DNA of 64,000 nucleotides from Zoogloea oryzae (GTDB taxonomy: Bacteria > Pseudomonadota > Gammaproteobacteria > Burkholderiales > Rhodocyclaceae): contig NZ_BSPX01000012.1 in the NCBI RefSeq assembly GCF_030161255.1, positions 1-64,000 on the forward strand, given 5' to 3'. The notes under the pieces are model-generated. The model was not told the origin of the DNA. It saw only the letters and a list, made by a program, of their open reading frames with translations, and searched no databases. Below are positions 1-7,088 of the stretch, one piece after another; within the stretch, counting starts at the first letter, position 1; the number at the start of each line of letters is the position of its first letter. The position numbers were made by a program, and so were the translations under genes.

Positions 1-2
1 TC

Positions 3-629
3 GACGCCGGCTGCGGCACCGGCTACGCCCTCGCCGGCCTTGCCCGCGCCTATCCGGCCGCCACGCTGTTCGCCCTCGACTTCGCCCCGGCCATGCTGCG
101 CCGCCACCCGCCCGGCGCGGCCCTGCCGGTGTGCGCCGACATCGAACACCTGCCCGTCGCCGCCGAAAGCCTCGACGCCCTGTGGTCCAGCTACGCGCTG
201 CAATGGTGTAACCCGCGCCGCGCCCTGCCCGAACTCGCCCGCGCCCTCGCCCCCGGCGGCCAGCTGTGGATCGCCACCCTCGGTCCAGGCACCCTCACCG
301 AACTCCGCGACGCCTTCCGCCACGTGGACAACGACGAGCACGTGCTGCGCTTCCAGCCGCCCGAAGTCGTCATCGACGCCGCCGAATGTGCCGGCCTGCG
401 CGTGCTCGACAGCGACCGCGACACCCTCCACGCCTGGGCGCCCGATCTGCGCAGCCTGCTCTCCGACATCAAGACCCTCGGCGCCCACCAGACCGGCGCC
501 CCGCGCCGCCGAGCGCCCCTGGGCAAGACCGCCTGGGCCCGGCTCTCCGCCGCCTACGAAGCCCACCGGGGCCCGGACGGGCTGCCCGCGTCCTACGACA
601 CCTTCTGGCTCGTCGCCGAAAAGACCTGA
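3..629 (+). CDS. bioC: Malonyl-ACP O-methyltransferase BioC, C-terminal part (5' truncated by window edge)
   Basis: The reading frame is open from the first bases of the window, so the N-terminus (about 50-60 residues by family length) lies outside. The visible 208 residues begin with the SAM-binding motif DAGCGTGY, followed by LDFAPAML (second strand of the Rossmann fold) and the ELARALAPGGQLWIATLG strand/helix typical of class I methyltransferases. BioC methylates malonyl-ACP so that it can enter fatty acid synthesis and build the pimeloyl moiety of biotin. Assignment rests on this fold plus the next gene, bioD, which starts 9 bases downstream on the same strand, as at the end of bio operons. 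Without the N-terminus another small-molecule methyltransferase cannot be fully excluded. Confidence 0.85.
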   Translation, partial: DAGCGTGYALAGLARAYPAATLFALDFAPAMLRRHPPGAALPVCADIEHLPVAAESLDALWSSYALQWCNPRRALPELARALAPGGQLWIATLGPGTLTELRDAFRHVDNDEHVLRFQPPEVVIDAAECAGLRVLDSDRDTLHAWAPDLRSLLSDIKTLGAHQTGAPRRRAPLGKTAWARLSAAYEAHRGPDGLPASYDTFWLVAEKT

Positions 630-638
630 AAACCTGAA

Positions 639-1313
639 ATGAGCGCCTTCTTCATCACCGGCACCGACACCGAGATCGGCAAGACCTTCGTCACTTGCAC
701 CCTGCTCCACGCCGCCCGCGCCCGCGGCCTCACCGCCCTTGGCATGAAGCCCATCGCCGCCGGCGCCGAGATGGTGAACGGGGAATTCCTCAATGAAGAC
801 GCCGCCCGCATCCGCGCCGCCTGCAGCTTCGATCCGGGCCTCGCCCTGCTCAACCCCTACTGCCTCGCCAGCCCCATCGCGCCACACATTGCCGCGACCG
901 AAGAAGGCGTGACGCTCGAAACGGGCCGCATCCTCGACGCGTTTGCCGCGCTCAAGGGCAAGGCTGATCTGGTGCTGGTGGAAGGCGTGGGCGGTTTTCG
1001 CGTGCCGCTGTCGGACGACTACGACACCGCCGATCTGGCGCGGGATCTGGCCCTGCCGGTGATCATCGTGGTGGGCATGCGCCTGGGCTGCATCAATCAC
1101 GCCCTGCTCACCGCCGAGGCGGTGGCCGCCCGCGGCCTGAAGATTGTCGGCTGGGTGGCCAATCAGGTCGATCCGGCGATGCTGCGGTTTGACCAGAACC
1201 TCGAGGCACTCAAGGCTCGCATGCCGGCGCCACTGCTTGGGGTGGTGCGCTTCCAGGCAGACGGCAACGCCGCCGCAGCTGCGGCCGATCTGCGCCTGCC
1301 CTTACCGGCCTGA
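639..1313 (+). CDS. bioD: ATP-dependent dethiobiotin synthetase BioD
   Basis: This 224-residue protein has the usual family length. It carries the P-loop GTDTEIGKT at residues 8-16, the substrate lysine motif MKPIAAG at 36-42 and the EGVGGFRVPL switch segment at 115-124. BioD carboxylates 7,8-diaminopelargonic acid to close the ureido ring of dethiobiotin, the penultimate step of cytoplasmic biotin synthesis. It directly follows bioC. Its last 12 bases overlap the end of the convergent rRNA/tRNA methyltransferase gene, so there is no room for an independent terminator between them. Confidence 0.96.
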   Translation: MSAFFITGTDTEIGKTFVTCTLLHAARARGLTALGMKPIAAGAEMVNGEFLNEDAARIRAACSFDPGLALLNPYCLASPIAPHIAATEEGVTLETGRILDAFAALKGKADLVLVEGVGGFRVPLSDDYDTADLARDLALPVIIVVGMRLGCINHALLTAEAVAARGLKIVGWVANQVDPAMLRFDQNLEALKARMPAPLLGVVRFQADGNAAAAAADLRLPLPA

Positions 1314-2090
1314 GGCGCGCCGCTGGCGCAGCTGCTCGAACAAGCACACGCCCGCCGCAACACCCACATTGAGGGATTCCATGCCGCCAGGCATCGGGAT
1401 CAGCACCCGCTTGGTCGCCAGCGCAGCCACGGCTTTAGAGAGGCCCTGGCCTTCCGAACCGAACAGCCAGGCCACCGGCCCGCGCAGATCCAGGTCGTAG
1501 AGTTCAACCGAATCCCGAAGATCCGCCGCCAGAATCTCGCCCGGATATCCGGCAAGGGCAGCCGAGGCATCCACACCCTCGCGGATGCGCAGCCCGAAAT
1601 GCGCCCCCATCGCCGCCCGCAAGACGCGCGGCGACCAGGCCTGTGCGCAGCCCGGCGTGAGCAGCACATCCGCCACGCCAGCCGCCGCCGATGTGCGCAG
1701 GATGGTGCCGAGGTTGCCCGGGTCCTGCACACCGTCGAGCACCACGCAGCTGCCCGTTGGCACCGCCATTGCCGGAGCGGCGGGCATCGCCACCACCGCC
1801 AGCACGCCACTCGGCGCATCCACCGGGCTAACGTGGGCAAACAGCCGGTCCGGCAGTTCGATGCAGATCTCCGACGGGCAACGCGCCAGCAGCGCTGCGA
1901 TCTCCGGCAGGCGCCGGCCGCTTTCGCTTACCACCACCCGCAGCAGCTGAACGCCGCGCTCCAGCGCCACGCCAAGCAAGTGAGCGCCATCAAGCAGCGT
2001 CTCGCAGCTGGTGCGCCGATCCTTCGCCGATGTCGCCAGCGCGTGAAGGTGCTTGACGGTCGGGTTGTCGCGGGAAGTGAGCTGTTTCAC
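1302..2090 (-). CDS. TrmH/SpoU-family RNA 2'-O-ribose methyltransferase
   Basis: 262 residues with the three SPOUT (TrmH) motifs: motif 1 VQDPGNLGTILRTSAAAG around 121-138 (N126, R132), motif 2 LFGSEGQGLSK around 206-216, and motif 3 IPMPGGMESLNVGVAAG around 232-248. The N-terminal approximately 100 residues are an SpoU substrate-binding-like domain (SRDNPTVKHLHAL at 6-18). It should 2'-O-methylate a nucleotide in rRNA or tRNA using SAM; the exact target (RlmB-like or other) cannot be read from sequence. The start codon is GTG. It is the last gene of the long leftward block, 3 bases after the membrane protein gene, and converges on bioD with a 12-base overlap. Confidence 0.9.
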   Translation of the reverse strand: MKQLTSRDNPTVKHLHALATSAKDRRTSCETLLDGAHLLGVALERGVQLLRVVVSESGRRLPEIAALLARCPSEICIELPDRLFAHVSPVDAPSGVLAVVAMPAAPAMAVPTGSCVVLDGVQDPGNLGTILRTSAAAGVADVLLTPGCAQAWSPRVLRAAMGAHFGLRIREGVDASAALAGYPGEILAADLRDSVELYDLDLRGPVAWLFGSEGQGLSKAVAALATKRVLIPMPGGMESLNVGVAAGVCLFEQLRQRRASGR

Positions 2091-2093
2091 GGT

Positions 2094-2549
2094 TCAGAAC
2101 GCCAGGCCAAGGGTGGCGAGCGCCACGGTCAGCGCGCCCAGGACGAGATTGAAGGTGACCCGCTGGCGGATCGTATTCATCGCCTTGGCGCCCTGGGCCC
2201 AGCTGGCCTCGGCAACCGCCTGCTGCAACCCGCGCCACGGCCCGAACCAGATGCTGGCGAACACCGCCGCCATCACCAGCCCGACGCCCGCCATCACATG
2301 CCAGGATCGCGGCGCCTGGGCAAAACCGACCTCCAGCAGCATCGCAAAGCCGCTGACGACAATGGCGCCAATCGCCCCCCAGACGATACGGAAGAAACGC
2401 CCGAGCACCCTGCTCCACAGCCCGAGCCGATCCGCCGGCGATAGCTCGAGCGCAGCCGGGCGCAAACAGAAGTGCGCAAACGCCATTCCGCCGACCCACA
2501 CGACCACGCCGGCCAGGTGGATGAAGAGCATCAGATGGTGGAGCTTCAT
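2094..2549 (-). CDS. CopD-like small four-helix membrane protein, function unknown
   Basis: 151 residues with four hydrophobic segments: roughly 1-25 (LMLFIHLAGVVVWVGGMAF), 52-72, 80-100 and 127-147. The first helix with paired His residues (HH near the start, H in helix 1, H in AHF) resembles CopD/YozB-type integral membrane proteins that may handle copper or bind haem. I chose the ATG at 2549 because it forms an ATGA overlap with the rnhB stop; an upstream TTG would add two residues. Its position at the end of the lpxB-rnhB run says little about its role, so the family name is descriptive and the function unknown. Confidence 0.72.
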   Translation of the reverse strand: MKLHHLMLFIHLAGVVVWVGGMAFAHFCLRPAALELSPADRLGLWSRVLGRFFRIVWGAIGAIVVSGFAMLLEVGFAQAPRSWHVMAGVGLVMAAVFASIWFGPWRGLQQAVAEASWAQGAKAMNTIRQRVTFNLVLGALTVALATLGLAF

Positions 2550-3142
2550 GTGCAATCCTCGTCGGTCCAGAGCGGTGGGTTGGCAATCACATCATGAACC
2601 GGCCCGAAGCTCTTGCGGTAGATCTCGCAGGCGCCATGGGCCCGCAGCGCGGCCAGGTGGGCCGGCGTCGGGTAGCCCTTGTGGCCGGCGAGCCCATACT
2701 GGGGATACTTCCGGTCGAGTTCGAGCAGCTGCGCATCCCGGGCCGTCTTGGCGAGGATGGACGCCGCCGAGATCTCGGGCACCAGAGCGTCACCCTTCAC
2801 GATGGCCTCGCAGGGCACGGCCAGCTGCGGGCAGCGGTTGCCGTCTACCTGGGCCCGGGTCGGCGCGGGTTTCAGCCCTGCCACCGCCCGCTGCATCGCC
2901 AGCATCGAGGCATGGAGAATGTTCAGCCGGTCGATCTCTTCAACGCTGGCCTCTGCCACGCACCAGGCCAGGGCCTTCTCGCGGATCTCGGCAGCCAGCG
3001 CGACGCGGCGCTTCTCGGAGAGCTTCTTGGAATCGGCCAGCCCGACGATCGGCCGGGCCGGATCGAGGATCACCGCCGCCGCCACCACCGGCCCGCACAG
3101 GGGGCCGCGGCCAGCTTCATCGACGCCGCACAGGCGGTCCAT
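2546..3142 (-). CDS. rnhB: Ribonuclease HII
   Basis: 198 residues, the standard size. The type-2 RNase H signature CGVDEAGRGPLCGPV occupies residues 5-19, with catalytic D8 and E9. DSKKLSEKRR follows at about 38-47, and the later EISAASILAKTARD segment supplies the remaining acidic residues. It cleaves RNA in RNA/DNA hybrids, including single ribonucleotides misinserted in DNA. The start codon shares one base with the lpxB stop (TGATG), and the gene overlaps the downstream membrane protein gene by four bases, indicating translational coupling. Confidence 0.97.
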   Translation of the reverse strand: MDRLCGVDEAGRGPLCGPVVAAAVILDPARPIVGLADSKKLSEKRRVALAAEIREKALAWCVAEASVEEIDRLNILHASMLAMQRAVAGLKPAPTRAQVDGNRCPQLAVPCEAIVKGDALVPEISAASILAKTARDAQLLELDRKYPQYGLAGHKGYPTPAHLAALRAHGACEIYRKSFGPVHDVIANPPLWTDEDCT

Positions 3143-4290
3143 CAGGCGTGCCCGCGCAGGTAGGGCAGGATCGCCGCGGCGGCCTTGTCAGCGGTGTTCT
3201 GGCGCAGCTGCAGGTGCATGTCAGTGAACACCTCGACCAGCTCGGCGGCCCGCGCCTTGTCGGTGAGCCAGCCGTCGAGGGCATCGGCCAGCGCCTGGGG
3301 CGTGGCGGCGTCCTGCAGCACCTCGGGCACCACCTCGCGGTTGGCGAGCACATTGGGCAGCCCGACCCACGGCAGGTAGGCCATGCGCCGCATCAGGCGA
3401 TACGACCACTTGCCGATCTTGTAGGTGATGACCATCGGCCGCTTGAGGAGCGCCGCTTCTAGGGTCGCGGTGCCGCTCGCTACCAGCACCACGTCGGCAG
3501 CGATCATCGCGTCAGTGGCGTGGCCGAACAGGATGCGGATGGGCAGATCCACGTGGGCGTGACGCCGCAGCGCGTCCTCGAACAGCATCCGAGTCTCGCG
3601 GGTTGCCAGGGGCACCAGAAAGCGCGCATCCGGATGACGCTCGTGGAGGATCGCCGCAGTGGCGATATAGGTGTCGGCGAGGTTGCGCAGCTCGGACTGG
3701 CGGCTGCCCGGCAGGAAGGCGAACACGGGGCCGTCGCCGGTGATCTGCAGCATCTCCCGGGCGCCGGCCTGATCCGGCTTGAGCGGGAAGACATCCGCCA
3801 GCGGATGGCCCACGTAGCTCACCGGCACGCCAGCGGTGCGGTACAGCTCAGGCTCAAACGGGAAAAGGCACAGCATGTGGCTGACCGAGCGGGCGATGCC
3901 CTTCAGCCGGCCACGGCGCCAGGCCCAGATGGACGGGCTGACGAAGTGGATCGCCGGGATACCCTTGTCCTTCAGGCGGCGCTCAAGCCACAGGCTGAAA
4001 TCCGGCGCATCCACACCAATGAACGCAGCCGGCCGGTCGGCCAGCAGGCGGTTCAAAAGGCTGCGGCGGATGCCGGAGAGTTCGCGGTAATTCTTGAGGG
4101 CGTCCACATAGCCGTGGACCGACAGCTTCTCGGCCGGCCACCAGGCCTTGAAGCCTTCCGCCTGCATCTTGGGCCCGCCGATGCCGAAGAATTCGGCATC
4201 GGGGAGATGGCGCTTGAGCGCCCGGATCAGGTGGCTTGCGAGGAGGTCGCTGGAGGCCTCGCCCGCCACCATGGCGATGCGCACAACCAT
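3142..4290 (-). CDS. lpxB: Lipid-A-disaccharide synthase LpxB
   Basis: 382 residues, typical for LpxB. It shows the N-terminal RIAMVAGEASSDLLASHLI glycosyltransferase GT-B start, the GIGGPKMQAEGF motif at about 37-48, and the VLVASGTATLEAALLKRPMV donor-binding segment near 265-284. It condenses UDP-2,3-diacylglucosamine with lipid X to form the tetraacyl disaccharide-1-phosphate of lipid A at the cytoplasmic face of the inner membrane. It follows lpxA by 3 bases and overlaps rnhB by one base, the standard order of this operon. Confidence 0.97.
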   Translation of the reverse strand: MVVRIAMVAGEASSDLLASHLIRALKRHLPDAEFFGIGGPKMQAEGFKAWWPAEKLSVHGYVDALKNYRELSGIRRSLLNRLLADRPAAFIGVDAPDFSLWLERRLKDKGIPAIHFVSPSIWAWRRGRLKGIARSVSHMLCLFPFEPELYRTAGVPVSYVGHPLADVFPLKPDQAGAREMLQITGDGPVFAFLPGSRQSELRNLADTYIATAAILHERHPDARFLVPLATRETRMLFEDALRRHAHVDLPIRILFGHATDAMIAADVVLVASGTATLEAALLKRPMVITYKIGKWSYRLMRRMAYLPWVGLPNVLANREVVPEVLQDAATPQALADALDGWLTDKARAAELVEVFTDMHLQLRQNTADKAAAAILPYLRGHA

Positions 4291-4293
4291 GGA

Positions 4294-5067
4294 TCAGCGA
4301 ACGATGCCACGCCCGGAGTCGGCGATGAAATCAGAGAACTGCTGCAACTCGGGTGCCGAGGCGGCCGCTTCGGCGATCTGCTTGCGGGCCTCGTCGAGGG
4401 TCAGGCCGTTGCGGTACAGCGTCTTGTAGGCCCGCTTGATGGCGGCGATGCCTTCGGCGCTGAAACCCCGACGCTTGAGGCCCTCGCTATTGATGCCGTG
4501 GGGTGAGGCCGGGTTGCCGGACACCGTGACAAACGGCGGCAGATCCTGCAGCAGCACTGTGCCGACGCCGCAGAAGCTGTGCGCGCCCACGCGGACGAAC
4601 TGGTGCACGCCGGTGAAGCCACCGAGGATAGCCCAGTCACCCACCGTGACGTGGCCGGCCAGCGTCGCGTTGTTGGCGAAGATCGTGTTGTCGCCGACCA
4701 TGCAGTCGTGGGCGACATGCACGTAGGCCATGATCCAGTTGTTGTTGCCAACGCGGGTCAGGCCGCCATCCTGCACCGTGCCGGTGGAAAAGCTGCAGAA
4801 CTCGCGGATCGTGTTGCCGTCGCCGATCTCGAGGCGGGTCGGCTCGGCGGCGTACTTCTTGTCCTGGGGCTCGGAGCCGATGGAGCAGAACTGGAAGATC
4901 CGGTTGTCGCGACCGATCTTCGTGTGGCCCTCAACGACCACATGCGGACCGATCCACGAGCCTTCTCCGATCTCGACGTGCTCGCCGATGATCGAATAGG
5001 CACCGACCTGCACGCCGTCGGCCAGACGGGCACCGGGATGGACAATGGCAGTCGGATGGATGCTCAT
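4294..5067 (-). CDS. lpxA: UDP-N-acetylglucosamine acyltransferase LpxA
   Basis: 257 residues. The N-terminal two thirds are left-handed beta-helix hexapeptide repeats beginning IHPTAIVHPGARLADGV. The catalytic-loop region AYVHVAHDCMVGDN contains the essential histidine (HVAHDC), and the C-terminal helical domain contains GINSEGLKRRGFS. It transfers the 3-hydroxyacyl chain from ACP to UDP-GlcNAc, the first step of lipid A synthesis. I chose the ATG at 5067 because it forms a four-base ATGA overlap with the fabZ stop; an in-frame start five codons earlier is inside fabZ and would be unusual. Confidence 0.97.
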   Translation of the reverse strand: MSIHPTAIVHPGARLADGVQVGAYSIIGEHVEIGEGSWIGPHVVVEGHTKIGRDNRIFQFCSIGSEPQDKKYAAEPTRLEIGDGNTIREFCSFSTGTVQDGGLTRVGNNNWIMAYVHVAHDCMVGDNTIFANNATLAGHVTVGDWAILGGFTGVHQFVRVGAHSFCGVGTVLLQDLPPFVTVSGNPASPHGINSEGLKRRGFSAEGIAAIKRAYKTLYRNGLTLDEARKQIAEAAASAPELQQFSDFIADSGRGIVR

Positions 5068-5504
5068 CGCTTGATCGCGCACATGAATTCAGCTTCGGTC
5101 GCCACTTCGCCGTCGACGCGGGCAACCCCCTTGAACTTCCAGATGTTGCGGATCGTCCGGACGATTTCCGCTTCGAGGATCAACTGGTCGCCAGGCACCA
5201 CCGGGCGCTTGAAGCGCACGTTATCGACGGAGGCGAAATACACCATCGCATCTGGATCGGGCGTCGTGCCTTCGGTCTTGAAGGCCAGCACCGCGGCCGC
5301 CTGGGCCAGGGCTTCGATGATCAGCACGCCGGGCATCACCGGGCTGTGGGGAAAGTGGCCGGGGAAGAACGGCTCATTGACCGTGACGTTCTTCAGGCCG
5401 ACCACGCGCTTGCCCTCTTCCAGCTCGAGAATGCGATCCACCAGCAGGAACGGATAACGGTGGGGAATGTATTTCTTGATCTCGTTGATGTCGATGATGC
5501 TCAT
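5064..5504 (-). CDS. fabZ: 3-hydroxyacyl-ACP dehydratase FabZ
   Basis: 146 residues starting MSIIDINEIKKYIPHRYPF. The hot-dog fold is marked by HRYPFLLVDRI, by the catalytic histidine in FFPGHFPHSPVMPGVL, and by the glutamate in LIIEALAQAAA. It dehydrates 3-hydroxyacyl-ACP in fatty acid elongation, and its position between lpxD and lpxA is the common arrangement because FabZ and Lpx acyltransferases compete for the same hydroxyacyl-ACP. The open frame extends 38 codons upstream, but the family start is the ATG at 5504, just downstream of the lpxD stop with a GGGAGC-type ribosome site. Confidence 0.97.
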   Translation of the reverse strand: MSIIDINEIKKYIPHRYPFLLVDRILELEEGKRVVGLKNVTVNEPFFPGHFPHSPVMPGVLIIEALAQAAAVLAFKTEGTTPDPDAMVYFASVDNVRFKRPVVPGDQLILEAEIVRTIRNIWKFKGVARVDGEVATEAEFMCAIKR

Positions 5505-5517
5505 TGTTCTTGCTCCC

Positions 5518-6540
5518 TCATGATTCCTTGGCGCCGAGCTTCTTCTCGAGTTCGCGCAGCCGCTCGGCCATCGCGTCGAGACGACGCAGATGGGAGAAAT
5601 TCCTGACCCAGTCTGCATGGGCCTGCAGCGGGATCATCGACGTGTAGACGCCGGCCTTGTCGATGCTCTTGGTGACGTTGGTGTCGGCCGAAATGGTCAC
5701 ATCGTCGGCGACCTCCAGGTGACCCGAAAACCCGGCCTTGCCACCGGCCATCACACGCTTGCCGACGACGGTGCTGCCCGCCAGGCCCGCCATCGCCGCC
5801 ATGATCGAATCGTCGCCGATCCGGCAGTTGTGGGCCACGTGGATGAGGTTGTCGAGCTTCACGCCGTTGCCGATCACCGTGTCGTCCAGGGCGCCACGGT
5901 CGATGGTCGTGTTGGCACCGATCTCCACGTCGTCACCGATGATGACGCGGCCGATCTGGGGAATCTTCACCCAGTGCTTGTCGGCATCCCGCGCGAAACC
6001 CAGGCCGTCGGCACCGATCACGGCGCCCGAATGGATGATGGCGCGGGCACCGATCTCGCAGTTGTCGTAAATCTTCACGCCCGCATGAAGCAGCGAGCCC
6101 GCGCCCAACCGGACGCCATCGCCCAGCACGCAGCCGGCGCCGATGATGCAGTCTTCGCCGATCTCGCAGCCCTCACCGATAACCGCCTGGGGCGCGACCG
6201 ACACTGACGCGGGCAGCGCCGACGCGACTACCGCCGACGGATGGACACCAGCCGCGGGCCGCTTGGGCGGATTGAACAGCTGCGCCGCCCGGGCAAAGTA
6301 AAGGTAGGGATCCGGCGTGAGGATGCGGGCCCGTTCGGTGAGCCCGGCAGCCTTCGGCGACAGGATGAAAGCCGACGCCTCGCTCGATGCGAGGGCCGCG
6401 ATCAGCTTCGGATTGGAGAGAAATGCGATTTCGCCGGGCCGCGCGGCTTCGAGTGACGCGATCTGGCGAACACGAATCGTCGCGTCGCCGACCAGTTCGC
6501 CACCCAGCCGGGCGACCAGTTCGCCAAGGGAGGTTTCCAT
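5518..6540 (-). CDS. lpxD: UDP-3-O-(3-hydroxyacyl)glucosamine N-acyltransferase LpxD
   Basis: 340 residues, a normal size. An N-terminal uridine-binding domain (LGELVARLGGELVGDATIRV) is followed by left-handed beta-helix hexapeptide repeats. The catalytic region is LIHVAHNCRIGDDS, whose histidines serve as general base, and a short C-terminal helix (LDAMAERLRELEKKLG) completes it. It N-acylates UDP-3-O-acyl-glucosamine in the third step of lipid A synthesis. It lies 10 bases after the skp-like gene and 13 bases before fabZ in one transcriptional direction. Confidence 0.97.
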   Translation of the reverse strand: METSLGELVARLGGELVGDATIRVRQIASLEAARPGEIAFLSNPKLIAALASSEASAFILSPKAAGLTERARILTPDPYLYFARAAQLFNPPKRPAAGVHPSAVVASALPASVSVAPQAVIGEGCEIGEDCIIGAGCVLGDGVRLGAGSLLHAGVKIYDNCEIGARAIIHSGAVIGADGLGFARDADKHWVKIPQIGRVIIGDDVEIGANTTIDRGALDDTVIGNGVKLDNLIHVAHNCRIGDDSIMAAMAGLAGSTVVGKRVMAGGKAGFSGHLEVADDVTISADTNVTKSIDKAGVYTSMIPLQAHADWVRNFSHLRRLDAMAERLRELEKKLGAKES

Positions 6541-6550
6541 CGGCGAACGC

Positions 6551-7054
6551 TTACTTGGCTTCGGTCAGCGCCTTGATCACCTTGTCGGTGATGTCGATAC
6601 GCGGGCTGGCGTAGACGGCTTCCTGGAAGATGATGTCGTACTTCTCGGCCTCGGCGATCTGCTTGATCGTCTTGTTGGCGCGATCGAGAACGCTGGCGAG
6701 CTCTTCGTTGCGACGCTGGTTCAGGTCTTCACGGAACTCGCGCTGCTTGCGCTGAAAGTCGCGGTTGAGTTCGTTGAACTCACGCTCCTTGTTGCGGCGC
6801 TCGCCTTCGGCCATGGTCATGCCGTTTTTCTCGAGGGCTTCCTGCATGCCCTGGAGCTGCTTGGCGATCCGCTGCAGATCCTGGTCACGCTTCTCGAATT
6901 CCTTCTCGAGCTTCTGCTGGGCACGCTTTGCCGGCGGCGCTTCCTTCATCACCCGGTCCGAATTGACGAAGCCGACCTTCACCTCGGCTACCGCCGTCTG
7001 CGCAAAGGCGGCAAGCAGCAGCGCTGCGAGCGTGGATATACCGATACCTTTCAC
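6551..7054 (-). CDS. skp: Periplasmic chaperone Skp/OmpH family
   Basis: 167 residues from a GTG at 7054, chosen because a GGAGG ribosome site sits 6 bases upstream and the protein then begins with a signal peptide (VKGIGISTLAALLLAAFAQTAVA, cleavage after about residue 23). The mature part starts EVKVGFVNSDRVMKEAPPAKR and is dominated by charged heptad coiled coil (QQKLEKEFEKRDQDLQRI), typical of the tentacle helices of trimeric Skp. It is expected to carry unfolded outer-membrane proteins to the BAM complex; the adjacent bamA supports this. Confidence 0.94.
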   Translation of the reverse strand: MKGIGISTLAALLLAAFAQTAVAEVKVGFVNSDRVMKEAPPAKRAQQKLEKEFEKRDQDLQRIAKQLQGMQEALEKNGMTMAEGERRNKEREFNELNRDFQRKQREFREDLNQRRNEELASVLDRANKTIKQIAEAEKYDIIFQEAVYASPRIDITDKVIKALTEAK

Positions 7055-7088
7055 CTGAAACCTCCATCTGCACCCGATACGGCTGCAA